DNA of 7,779 nucleotides, taken from NCBI GenBank assembly GCA_038045265.1, contig JBBSYL010000016.1, positions 1 to 7,779 of the forward strand. The letters are read 5' to 3'. Below the pieces are notes generated by a model. The model had not been told where the DNA came from and did not search any database. It saw nothing but the letters and a program-made list of their open reading frames with translations. The position numbers were made by a program, and so were the translations under genes. The stretch is from SICV01 sp038045265 (GTDB lineage: Archaea > Nanobdellota > Nanobdellia > Pacearchaeales > GW2011-AR1). Shown piece after piece: positions 1-7,600 of this stretch; positions within the stretch are counted from its first letter, which is position 1; the number at the start of each line of letters is the position of its first letter.

Positions 1-1176
1 AACTTGAAGGAAAACATACTATTTAAGCTTAACTCACGATTATCTTACAATATCTCACTTTCCGAACAAATAAAAAGACAAATAAAAAGGGAATTGCAAA
101 AAGGCACTCCCCTTCATGAAATAGCTAGAAAAAGAAAAACAAGTCTTGGTTCTTTATATCGGAACTTATATTATATGAACTTAGACACCGATAAACTACA
201 ATTACCTATAAATTTACCAAAACCCGCTAAATATGAACTGCTTAAGGGATTAATGCATGACATAGATAAAGATATAAGTGATTTAACAAGATATGTTGTC
301 AGAGGTTTAACTTTACAGGGGATTGGAGATAAATCTGGAACTGAAAGAGAATATTCAAGACAAAAAATAGTTGCTCTTGGATTACACAAAATCTGGGAAG
401 AAAGAAGAGAGAGAAAACCTCTAGTAAGTAAACTTCTTCAAGAGCAAAGAACTTCTCTTGTAAATGTCTTACAATCAGATATACAAGAAAGATTATCTAG
501 AATGTCTTGGGCAGAAAAGATGGCCTATGAATATAATTTAAACTCTCGATTAGGTCTTTCAAATAGAGCAATTCCACATGAAAGACTTCTCAAGTTTTTT
601 TCAGATTATGATGAAGCAAGAAAAAAAGGAGAAAAACCAACTTTAGAGCATATGGCTAATGAAGCAGGATTTAGCAGAGGGCAATCTGAATCTACCAGAA
701 TATTATCGAGAATGAACTTGTCTTCATTTTCAGATTATGATAAGAGGGGTAGACTTTCTGCAGATAAGATTTCAGCATTAAGAAAAACCGCAAAACTAAG
801 ATATCTAACAATAGCAGACATATCTCACTTTTCAGGACTACCGTATATTACTTTAGATAGACATCTAAAAAATAGACCTCTTGCAAAGCTTATTAAACAT
901 TTTGCAGGAGAAGGTAGAGAAGGTGTAAAAAGATTAACTTATAAAAGAGCAAGTCAAATATACGAAGCACAAGATTGCAGATTTTCACAAGAAGAAACTG
1001 CTGAACTTTGCGACACAAGCGAAGAAGTAGTAAATTATGCCCTTGAAAAAAGAGAATTGCTTGCTCCAAAAATAATTAGAGCAATCCAAACAATACATCC
1101 AGATGTTAAAGTAACTGCTCCATACATTAATTTTGATTTATCTCAACATAGGTATAATGTTTCTCCCTCCCTTTAA
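1..1176 (+). CDS. Multi-helix-turn-helix protein of unknown function, possibly 5'-partial
   Basis: I do not recognise the family. Numbering residues from a TTG at position 4, the 390-residue protein is basic, mostly helical and cytosolic, with no signal peptide or membrane segment. Up to five helix-turn-helix-like units can be picked out by eye, at about residues 20-58, 94-131, 195-238, 256-290 and 314-352. Several have a recognition-helix-like end of similar pattern (YRNLYYMNL, RQKIVALGL, TRILSRMNL). This suggests sequence-specific DNA binding through several tandem contacts, either as a regulator or as a replication or chromatin protein; the sequence does not say which. No catalytic motif of a recombinase or nuclease was noticed. 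The start is uncertain: TTG at 4 is the first possible start, the frame is open to the window edge, and no upstream sequence is available to judge a ribosome binding site. The next ATG, codon 58, would cut into the first unit. It converges with the DUF3850 gene and their stop codons overlap. Confidence 0.8.
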   Translation, partial: NLKENILFKLNSRLSYNISLSEQIKRQIKRELQKGTPLHEIARKRKTSLGSLYRNLYYMNLDTDKLQLPINLPKPAKYELLKGLMHDIDKDISDLTRYVVRGLTLQGIGDKSGTEREYSRQKIVALGLHKIWEERRERKPLVSKLLQEQRTSLVNVLQSDIQERLSRMSWAEKMAYEYNLNSRLGLSNRAIPHERLLKFFSDYDEARKKGEKPTLEHMANEAGFSRGQSESTRILSRMNLSSFSDYDKRGRLSADKISALRKTAKLRYLTIADISHFSGLPYITLDRHLKNRPLAKLIKHFAGEGREGVKRLTYKRASQIYEAQDCRFSQEETAELCDTSEEVVNYALEKRELLAPKIIRAIQTIHPDVKVTAPYINFDLSQHRYNVSPSL

Positions 1177-1451
1177 TTATTTTCATCCTCTAAACTCATT
1201 ACAACAAACCCTTTTTCAGCAACATCAAACTCTTTCCAAAACGGCAATTCCCTAGTTTTTAACATATAACTTATCTTCTTCCTTATCTTTCTTCCAGTAT
1301 ATTCTTTCTTCTCCTCATCCCACTCTTCAAGAATTATCACATCTCCTTCTTTAACATTTTTAAAATCATCATCCAATCTCAAATCAAATTTCTTTCTCCC
1401 ATCTAATACTGCTTCAAACATTCTCTTCCACGCCTTCTTCTTTATCTCCAT
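1173..1451 (-). CDS. DUF3850 / ASCH-type PUA-like domain protein
   Basis: This small 92-residue protein has the features I associate with the DUF3850 family, which belongs to the ASCH/PUA-like fold. They are an N-terminal helix with a basic patch (residues 3-10), then A-V-L-D-G-R-K-K-F-D-L-R-L-D-D (residues 14-28), a V-K-E-G-D turn (33-37), a strand ending in L-E-E-W-D (41-45) and the Y-T-G-R signature (51-54). Its length is normal for a single-domain protein of this type. Members occur in phages, bacteria and archaea; a nucleic-acid or RNA-binding role is proposed for the superfamily from its fold, and I know of no established substrate. The ATG at 1451 is the sensible start because the domain begins at once. 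No Shine-Dalgarno site precedes it, while a TATA-like box lies about 25 bp upstream, as expected for a leaderless archaeal mRNA. Its stop lies inside the last codons of the convergent HTH gene. Confidence 0.85.
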   Translation of the reverse strand: MEIKKKAWKRMFEAVLDGRKKFDLRLDDDFKNVKEGDVIILEEWDEEKKEYTGRKIRKKISYMLKTRELPFWKEFDVAEKGFVVMSLEDENN

Positions 1452-1457
1452 ATATTG

Positions 1458-1499
1458 GGCACTACACTCAACTTTAAAAACCTTTCTTAGGTACTACAC
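1458..1499. repeat. Pair of 10-bp direct repeats flanking the TATA-like box
   Basis: On the plus strand GGCACTACAC (1458-1467) and GGTACTACAC (1490-1499) match at 9 of 10 positions. Both are followed by TCAA, directly in the first copy and after one extra A in the second. The starts are 32 bp apart, about three helical turns, so both copies would face the same side of the DNA. The pair brackets the proposed TATA box and fills most of this 56-nt intergenic space. It could be an operator for the DUF3850 gene, but chance similarity in a short AT-rich spacer cannot be excluded. Confidence 0.4.
1473..1480 (-). promoter_or_regulatory. TATA-like box of the DUF3850 gene
   Basis: On the minus strand this reads TTTTTAAA, preceded by the purine-rich GAAAGG, which could act as a BRE. 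Its centre is about 25 bp upstream of the DUF3850 ATG, the usual distance between an archaeal TATA box and the start of transcription. A leaderless transcript beginning at or near the ATG would explain the missing Shine-Dalgarno site. The run of five T on the transcribed-strand equivalent could also help end transcription from the coiled-coil gene just upstream. Both roles are inferred from sequence and spacing alone. Confidence 0.5.
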
Positions 1500-1507
1500 A
1501 TCATCAA

Positions 1508-3379
1508 TCAAGAGAACAGCTTTTTCGCCTGTGAAAGAACATGCCTCTCAAGCTCCGCTTTCTTCTTATCTATTTCAGTCGCTTTTTTCCTCATCTCTGC
1601 TTGAATTCTTAACTCATATTCGCTGGCAAATTTTTCTTTCATTCTCCTCTTTCTTTCCTTTAATTCATTCGCAAGCCTCTGCTCGTATTCTTTTTTGATT
1701 GCGCCCGACCTCCTCTCCAACTCTCTATGCAATTCTTTCTTCGCCCTCTCAAGATTTTCAGCAAGCTTTACATTACTCTGCTGTTTACTGCTTAAAATTC
1801 TTTCGCCATATTCACGCTTTATCTTTCCAGCGCTATCCAAATAACTTTTCTTTGCCTTCTCTAAACTAAGCTGAACCCTTAACTGCTCCTTGACAAACTT
1901 CCTTTGTAACATACCTTCCTTCTTCTTCAAAACGCCTTTAATCTTATTTATTCCCATTTCATATCTTCTCGCATTTCTATCTGCTTCATTTTCTCTTCTT
2001 GCTAAAATAGAAATATGCCTTCCAACTTTTCTTTCTCTACCTCTCAATAAACTCCTCTCTCTCTCCAATGTTCTATTTCTCGCATTCAACTCCCCCTTAT
2101 CTCTATTAAGTTTTACAATCTGCTCTTTCTCCTTCATATGCTCTTTCTGAAGCTCTGCTTTTCTTTCTACAGTTTCTTTCTTCTTTTTTTCAACAATCTC
2201 TCTGCTCCTTTTTTCTTTTCTTTCCAGTTCTTTCTCTAATCTTAAACTTTCAAGCTTAATTCTCCTTTCCTTACCACTCAATTTCCTTCTCTCATTATCG
2301 AGCTCTGCACTGGCTTTTTCTCTTTTTTCAATAATCTCTTTTAACATATTTCTTTCTCTTTTATGAAGCTCCTCCTGCTTACTAATCTGCTTAATATGAA
2401 TTTTCCTTTCTCTCTCAACAAACTTCTTCCTTTTCTCATTCGCTTTTTCAATTCTTCTTCTTGCATCGTTTCTCTTTACATTTATTTGCTTCTGTTCATT
2501 CTTCAACTTACTATCAAAATTTATCTTCAGTTTTTCTTCTTTCTGTTTATATTTACTTTCAAGCTTATGCAAAAGCCTTCTCTTCTCTCCAGCTAACCTT
2601 TTGACATTTTCATGCACTAATCTTCCAACTATTCCTGCTTTTTCTTCATCAAGTCGCTTATTCAACATAGAATCAAAATTCCTCTTAACTTCTTCCTTTA
2701 ACTCATTTTTGACCTTTTCTTTGTATCTCTCATGAAACTCCCCAACAAGATGTCTGTACTTTTCTGCAAACACCTCTTCTTTTTCTCTCCTCTCCCTCTT
2801 CAGTTGCTCATCCATTGTTAATTCCTTCTCTTTCAGTTTTTCACTCAATTCCCCTTTTATTCCAGCCAGAAAATCATTAAACCTCGTATCTACAACAACT
2901 CCTACACCAGAATCAATCTTCATTTCTCCTGAAGAAGTATGCTCCTTAAACGCTCTTCTCAATGAATTCAGTTCACTCTCCAATTTAGGTATATCCTTCA
3001 AATTCTCTCTTTCTTCATGCGATAATCCTGCTCTGGCAGAAAGCTTCTTCCTTTTCTCAATCTCATTCTCCAATTCCCCTATTTTTCTTTTCATAGAAGA
3101 TGAATCTTTCTTCAAACTTTCAGAAATTTCCCTAACTTTTCTATTTTCCCCTCCCTGCTCCTCATGCTTTTCCTTTATCTTCTCCCTTAAAACTCCTATA
3201 TCTCTCTCAATCTCAGGTATTGCGCCCACATCTTTCAATCTTGCCCTAATAAGTTTAACATCTGATTCAAAACCTTTAACATCAAGCATAGAAAGCTCAT
3301 GCTTCAAACTCTCAAGCCTTGCAACCTTAACTGCAAAAGCATCAAACTCCTTTTTTATATTTTTTTTCTCCCTTGCCAT
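1508..3379 (-). CDS. Long charged coiled-coil protein, cytosolic, function unknown
   Basis: The 623-residue protein is dominated by Lys, Arg and Glu with Leu/Ile/Val in heptad-like spacing, so it should form long alpha-helical coiled coils. It has no signal peptide, no membrane segment, no Walker A motif and no Cys pairs, so it is not an SMC/Rad50-type ATPase as it stands. Coiled coil is predicted by eye for about residues 20-145 and 176-615. Between them (about 150-175) is a break rich in Gly and Val, with G-V-G-V-V-V-D-T-R-F-N-D-F, which may be a hinge or a small beta element. The ATG at 3379 is preceded by GAGGAG three bases upstream. The 23-nt gap to the 418-residue membrane protein gene upstream indicates co-transcription. 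A structural role such as a rod, tether or cytoskeleton-like scaffold is an inference. Coiled-coil proteins collect many spurious database matches, so similarity to myosins or SMC proteins should not be trusted. Confidence 0.85.
   Translation of the reverse strand: MAREKKNIKKEFDAFAVKVARLESLKHELSMLDVKGFESDVKLIRARLKDVGAIPEIERDIGVLREKIKEKHEEQGGENRKVREISESLKKDSSSMKRKIGELENEIEKRKKLSARAGLSHEERENLKDIPKLESELNSLRRAFKEHTSSGEMKIDSGVGVVVDTRFNDFLAGIKGELSEKLKEKELTMDEQLKRERREKEEVFAEKYRHLVGEFHERYKEKVKNELKEEVKRNFDSMLNKRLDEEKAGIVGRLVHENVKRLAGEKRRLLHKLESKYKQKEEKLKINFDSKLKNEQKQINVKRNDARRRIEKANEKRKKFVERERKIHIKQISKQEELHKRERNMLKEIIEKREKASAELDNERRKLSGKERRIKLESLRLEKELERKEKRSREIVEKKKKETVERKAELQKEHMKEKEQIVKLNRDKGELNARNRTLERERSLLRGRERKVGRHISILARRENEADRNARRYEMGINKIKGVLKKKEGMLQRKFVKEQLRVQLSLEKAKKSYLDSAGKIKREYGERILSSKQQSNVKLAENLERAKKELHRELERRSGAIKKEYEQRLANELKERKRRMKEKFASEYELRIQAEMRKKATEIDKKKAELERHVLSQAKKLFS
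2855..2929 (-). other. Non-helical break in the coiled coil (residues 151-175)
   Basis: This part of the 623-residue protein interrupts the charged heptad pattern. It contains Gly, Ser and a run of Val followed by D-T-R-F-N-D-F-L, and very few of the Lys/Glu repeats seen on either side. It divides the protein into a short N-terminal coil and a long C-terminal coil and is the only clear candidate for a folded or hinge element. The assignment is by eye. Confidence 0.5.
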
Positions 3380-3382
3380 CTT

Positions 3383-3388
3383 CTCCTC
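3383..3388 (-). promoter_or_regulatory. Ribosome binding site of the coiled-coil gene
   Basis: On the minus strand GAGGAG ends three bases before the ATG at 3379, so the GAGG core is five bases away. It lies in the 23-nt gap after the stop of the 418-residue protein gene and supports the chosen start. Confidence 0.6.
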
Positions 3389-3402
3389 TTTTTATCTTTA
3401 AG

Positions 3403-4659
3403 TTAACCTCTATTTTTATATCCTTCGTCTTCTCCATATTTTTTCTTCCAGCTATTCAAAATGCCCTTCATCTCGCTATTATTCAATCCTTTCAGTTTAT
3501 ATTCTATTCCAAGAGTATTATATCCTTTCTTCTTCCATTCATTAAGCATCCTTCCCATTTTCTTTCTATCTCCTTTCTTCGCCACACTTTCAGCATCTTT
3601 CTTTCTTTCAGCATATTTCCTCTTCAATCTCGCAATCTTTTTCTTCACTTCTGCCTCAATTCCCGGCTTCTTGATATTCTCTTTTTTCAGAAGTGCTTTT
3701 CTCTGCTCATAAATAAAATCTTTTCTTCTTCTAAAATCATAATCATTATACTTTCTGATCGCCATTATCATCTTATCCCTTCCACGAATAAGATAGACAA
3801 ACACTCCTATTATAACCAAAAAGAATATCAGCGCAACAACCAAAAGCAGGATAAATTTTATGTCAAAACCTCCCTCAAATATGTCAAGCCCTTTATCTTC
3901 TCCATTTATCTTAAATAACTGGCTTGATACACTAATAGAAGATTTGTATTTCACTATAACAGCAAGCACATAATCTCCTCTTTCTACATTCTTTGGAAAA
4001 TCAATATTTTTATTAATCGATGTTTGCCTGTCAACTGCAAGATTCTCCGATTGCGAACTAACAGCATTTCCTTTCAAGTCATATACTTCATAATCAATAT
4101 CGACGCTGTTCACACCCAGCCCCTGGGTTATCCCTCCCCAAGTCAAGTCAAATACCTTTACCTGCGCGACAAGCTGTCCGCCAACATCTATTGTGCTATA
4201 CTTCGGAGGAATATCCAAATTAGCATCATAAAAAACATCCATCGATTCTATCTCCAAAACCAAAGACACGTAAGAAAAAGATTTATCGTCGCTTATTTTA
4301 ATTCTTCCTGTATAGACTCCCGGTTTTAACCCTTCAGAGCTGAAGATAACATTAATATTCTTAGTTTCTTCATTATTAAGTACAAAACTTTCTTCACCAA
4401 GTCTCACACCTTTAATGCCTTCAACTTCTAGATTAACCTGCTGTCCTATTCCCCTTCCAATGCTCAATGTCTTGTTCATTTCCTTCCCTTCAACAATACT
4501 TGCTTTAATCAAGACACTATTAATGCTAAAATCATCTCTTTCTTCACCAGAACCAGTAGAAAGAGGAATATTAAAGAGAATACTGAACATTAAAAAACAA
4601 GCTACAACTATAAAAAACTCTCTGCTCTTTTTCATGAATAGATTAATGAATAAACACAT
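3403..4659 (-). CDS. Membrane protein with Ig-like ectodomain and long basic cytosolic tail
   Basis: I do not recognise a named family. The 418-residue protein has an N-terminal hydrophobic segment (about residues 15-33, a signal peptide or anchor), an ectodomain of two beta-sandwich-like modules (about 44-138 and 139-262), a transmembrane helix (about 267-291) and a 127-residue tail very rich in Lys and Arg, placed inside by the positive-inside rule. The first module resembles NEW3/PapD-like folds, with V-E-G-I, an F-V-L-N-N-E-E-T-K strand and a G-V-Y-T-G-R-I hairpin. Both modules parallel the juxtamembrane part of the large surface protein encoded just upstream. Only one N-X-S/T sequon is seen in the ectodomain. 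The ATG at 4659 has GAGGT nine bases upstream; an ATG at 4635 would give a more typical signal peptide (MKKSREFF) but has no such site. The gene starts 7 nt after the stop of its upstream neighbour, so translation may be coupled. Confidence 0.88.
   Translation of the reverse strand: MCLFINLFMKKSREFFIVVACFLMFSILFNIPLSTGSGEERDDFSINSVLIKASIVEGKEMNKTLSIGRGIGQQVNLEVEGIKGVRLGEESFVLNNEETKNINVIFSSEGLKPGVYTGRIKISDDKSFSYVSLVLEIESMDVFYDANLDIPPKYSTIDVGGQLVAQVKVFDLTWGGITQGLGVNSVDIDYEVYDLKGNAVSSQSENLAVDRQTSINKNIDFPKNVERGDYVLAVIVKYKSSISVSSQLFKINGEDKGLDIFEGGFDIKFILLLVVALIFFLVIIGVFVYLIRGRDKMIMAIRKYNDYDFRRRKDFIYEQRKALLKKENIKKPGIEAEVKKKIARLKRKYAERKKDAESVAKKGDRKKMGRMLNEWKKKGYNTLGIEYKLKGLNNSEMKGILNSWKKKYGEDEGYKNRG
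3439..3558 (-). repeat. Two-copy M-x3-L-N-x-W-K-K-K motif in the cytosolic tail
   Basis: Near the C-terminus of the 418-residue protein, residues 368-378 (MGRMLNEWKKK) and 397-407 (MKGILNSWKKK) match at Met, Leu, Asn, Trp and three Lys, 29 residues apart. Each would form an amphipathic basic helix. The intervening GIEYKLKGL is also helix-compatible. The repeat suggests a small helical domain or two docking sites for a partner on the cytosolic side. No function is known to me. Confidence 0.6.
3784..3861 (-). other. Transmembrane segment of the 418-residue protein
   Basis: Residues about 267-292 contain an unbroken run of Ile, Leu, Val, Phe and Ala, followed by R-G-R-D-K. The basic cluster after the helix indicates that the C-terminal tail is cytosolic. 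Confidence 0.85.
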
Positions 4660-4666
4660 TTAAATC

Positions 4667-7600
4667 TTACCTCTTTCCAAAAATCTTTCTTTTTCTGAAA
4701 GATGACCATATAATAGCTCCTGCAGAAGCAACCGCAAGCGTAGCAATAACTATAATCAACTGGACATATCTTGGAAGACCGAATAATCCTTCTCCACCGA
4801 CCTCAAATTGCGCGCTTGAAGTTGCAAATGCTCCAGGATAAGACAATTCAATTCCAATAATATACTTACCAGGCTCCAACCCCTTAGTTGAAAATTCTTT
4901 GACAAAATTCTTCTCTCCAAGAACAAAGAATGTCTCACTATCCTCCAAATGAACATTCCCCGCAAAATCCTTTATTACATATGTAAGATAAACATCAACT
5001 TTCTCCTCTGGCCCGACTTGCTTCAAATCTATCTGCGCCTTCAAATTCTCTCCAACATCTATCACTCTTTCTTCATTATTAATTTTTACAGCAGTATCAA
5101 ATAAGAAGTCATTGCTTCTTACATTAATAACTACTGGCACCTCCAGTTTTACAGTAGAAGACTTAAGCACTATTTTTCCAGTCAACAATCCTTCCCTCAC
5201 AGGTTTAACTTTCAATTCTATGGCCTTTGACTCTCCAGGTCCAAGACTCAAAACCTTTTCAGTACTCAAAATATTTCCTATACCTTCAACACTAACACTA
5301 AGTGCATATCCTTCCTCTCTATTATTTCTTATAACCAATTCTCTTGTTGTAGGAACATCCATTATAGTGCTTATACTTAACTCTTCAGGAATTGCCTCAA
5401 TTAATTTAATTATTCTCCCAGAGCCCTCTCCAGCGCTACTACTGCTCGCGCTCCCCGCAGAACTTCCTCCTGAACTTCCTCCACTACTACCAGAACCGCT
5501 TCCAGAGCTTGGCGCAGTTACTGTAAATGTTCTATTTGAACTTGAATTAGTATTTTTATCTTTATCCATACACTCTACCCTCCATGTTCTTGCGCTCCCA
5601 GAAGAACTAAATGTATTCTTAAATTCATTCACTCCTTCAGCCACGTCAACACTATATCCTGCATCAAGACTATTATTCGCAACACTTCCATCAACAAGCA
5701 AGCTACAATTAGCAATATTTCTCTCAACAACTGTATACTGGAATGTCACACTCTGGCTCGTTGCACTATAATCTACAGCATTTCCAGGATTGCTTAACAG
5801 TATAGAGGGTTTATTTGTATCAACAACACTAAACACAACACTTTCTGTTCTGTTCCAATTATCTGATGTGTCATTGGCATAAACTCTGAATGTATAACTT
5901 CCATTAACGATAGAACTATTTGTATGCGTATAATTCCTGTTACCTTCTGTTGTCATTGTAACATTTACTGCCCCACCATCTAAGCTATACTGCACTAAAC
6001 TTCCATTTTCATTTAAAGTAATATTAAATGTTATTCCAGCGCTACTGTTATATGTAATGTTAGTCGGAACATTTATAGTAATTCCTGGACTTGTCGTATC
6101 CGTGCCCACAATAACACTAACATTTACATAATATGTCTCGCTACTCTGCGAATAATTCTGGCTTCCAATATAAATAACACTTACATTATACACTCCAATT
6201 TTCGTAAAATTAGTATTGTTGCTTGCTTCCAAAATATTATCGTTTATTAAGGTTCCATTGTTATACAATAATAATCTTCCCCCATTCTCCCCCACTATTC
6301 TTGTCCCATTAAGCAGAATTGCCGTCGCATTATTTATTGTAATATTTCCTTCACTGCTGTTTAAACTCAAATTCACAATCGAACTTGCTTGAGTGATATG
6401 CACCCATCTTGTAACCGCAGTAGAAGAATAATTTTGATTTCCAAGACTTACAGCAGTATAATTATAATCTCCTGCTCCAAGAGTTACAAGCAGACCATTA
6501 TTTGCTGTAAATACTCCTCCATCTCTATAAAGAACTATCGTTCCATAACTTGTATTTGCCGTCGCATTTGTCTGTGTTCCATAAACAGCAGTCTGATTTG
6601 CATAACTTCCATTCAAAGCCAATTCAACATTTCCAGTAGCATTATTCACAGTATATGTTCCTATTTCCGTAGCGTTAATATTATTTATAGAATCATTTGC
6701 AATCCATCTGTAACTATGTACTCCTGCAGGCAAACTTGTCAAGGTAACATTATACACGCTTCCGTACAAATTAGTTGCAGTGTAATTAACATTATTAAAC
6801 TGCAGTCTAACAATTGCTAAACTTGTATCAGTTACTGTTGCATTGAATTCATATATCTGGCTTGATGAATATGTTGCAGGATCGGCAGGATATTCAGTCA
6901 ATGAAGAAACGCTAGGCAAAGTTGTATCAATCGTAAACACTTTAGTTTCTGTGTCATTTCTATTTCCTGCTGTATCATTTGCATATACTTTTGCAGTGTA
7001 TGTCCCATCTGCAATGCTTGCATTTGTATAATTAAAGTAAGTATTATTGAATCTTGTCATCGTATAATTCATAGTCCCATTAGTAAGTGTAAGCAACACT
7101 GTTCCACCTGTCTCTGATAGTGTAACATTAAATTCAACCCTATTCGTTGTTAAATTCCCCGCAGGCAAATCTATTCTTACTCCTGGAACAAGTGTATCAA
7201 CAAAGAACGTCACATTAGTATAATTCAAATTGCCTTCTGTGTCATTTGCATAAAATCTCCAGACATGATTACCCTCAGAAACAATTTGAGAAGTAATTGC
7301 AGAATATGTTGTATTAGCAGTATCATTTGCAAACCACCTCATACTTATTCCATTTGTGTCTGTTGCAGAGAAATTAATTGAAACATTATTTGTAATATAT
7401 GTTTTATTTTCTGGAGATAATATTGTAAAGTTAGGTGGTGCAGTGTCCATTGTAAACACCTTAAATTCAGAATAATTTCTATTTCCTGTTGTATCATTCA
7501 CATAAAATCTTATTGTGTACATTCCATCTGCAATGCTTCCATTTGAAGCATTGTATATTCTGTTATCTTTTGTAGTCATAGTAACATTATTTGTTCCATT

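Noticed and set aside
1890..2596. Small hydrophobic open frames on the plus strand opposite the coiled-coil gene
   Set aside because: They are complements of purine-rich Lys/Glu codons, not membrane proteins; there are no ribosome binding sites or family patterns.
1508..3379. SMC/Rad50-like ATPase identity for the coiled-coil protein
   Set aside because: No Walker A, signature or Walker B motif is visible and neither end is globular. Similarity would reflect coiled-coil composition only.
3373..3918. 181-codon plus-strand open frame, rich in Phe, Ile and Ser
   Set aside because: It is antisense to the basic tail of the 418-residue protein. Hydrophobic composition is what the complement of Lys/Glu-rich codons gives, so apparent membrane segments are artefacts.
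4597..4608. Lipobox-like V-V-A-C in the N-terminus of the 418-residue protein
   Set aside because: The hydrophobic stretch before the Cys is only about six residues and the stretch continues well past it, so it looks like part of a signal or anchor rather than a lipoprotein cleavage site.
5112..5771. 219-codon open frame on the plus strand
   Set aside because: It lies antisense to the conserved C-terminal part and linker of the giant surface protein and reads as low-complexity Leu/Pro/Ser with no domain pattern. It is a shadow of the real gene.
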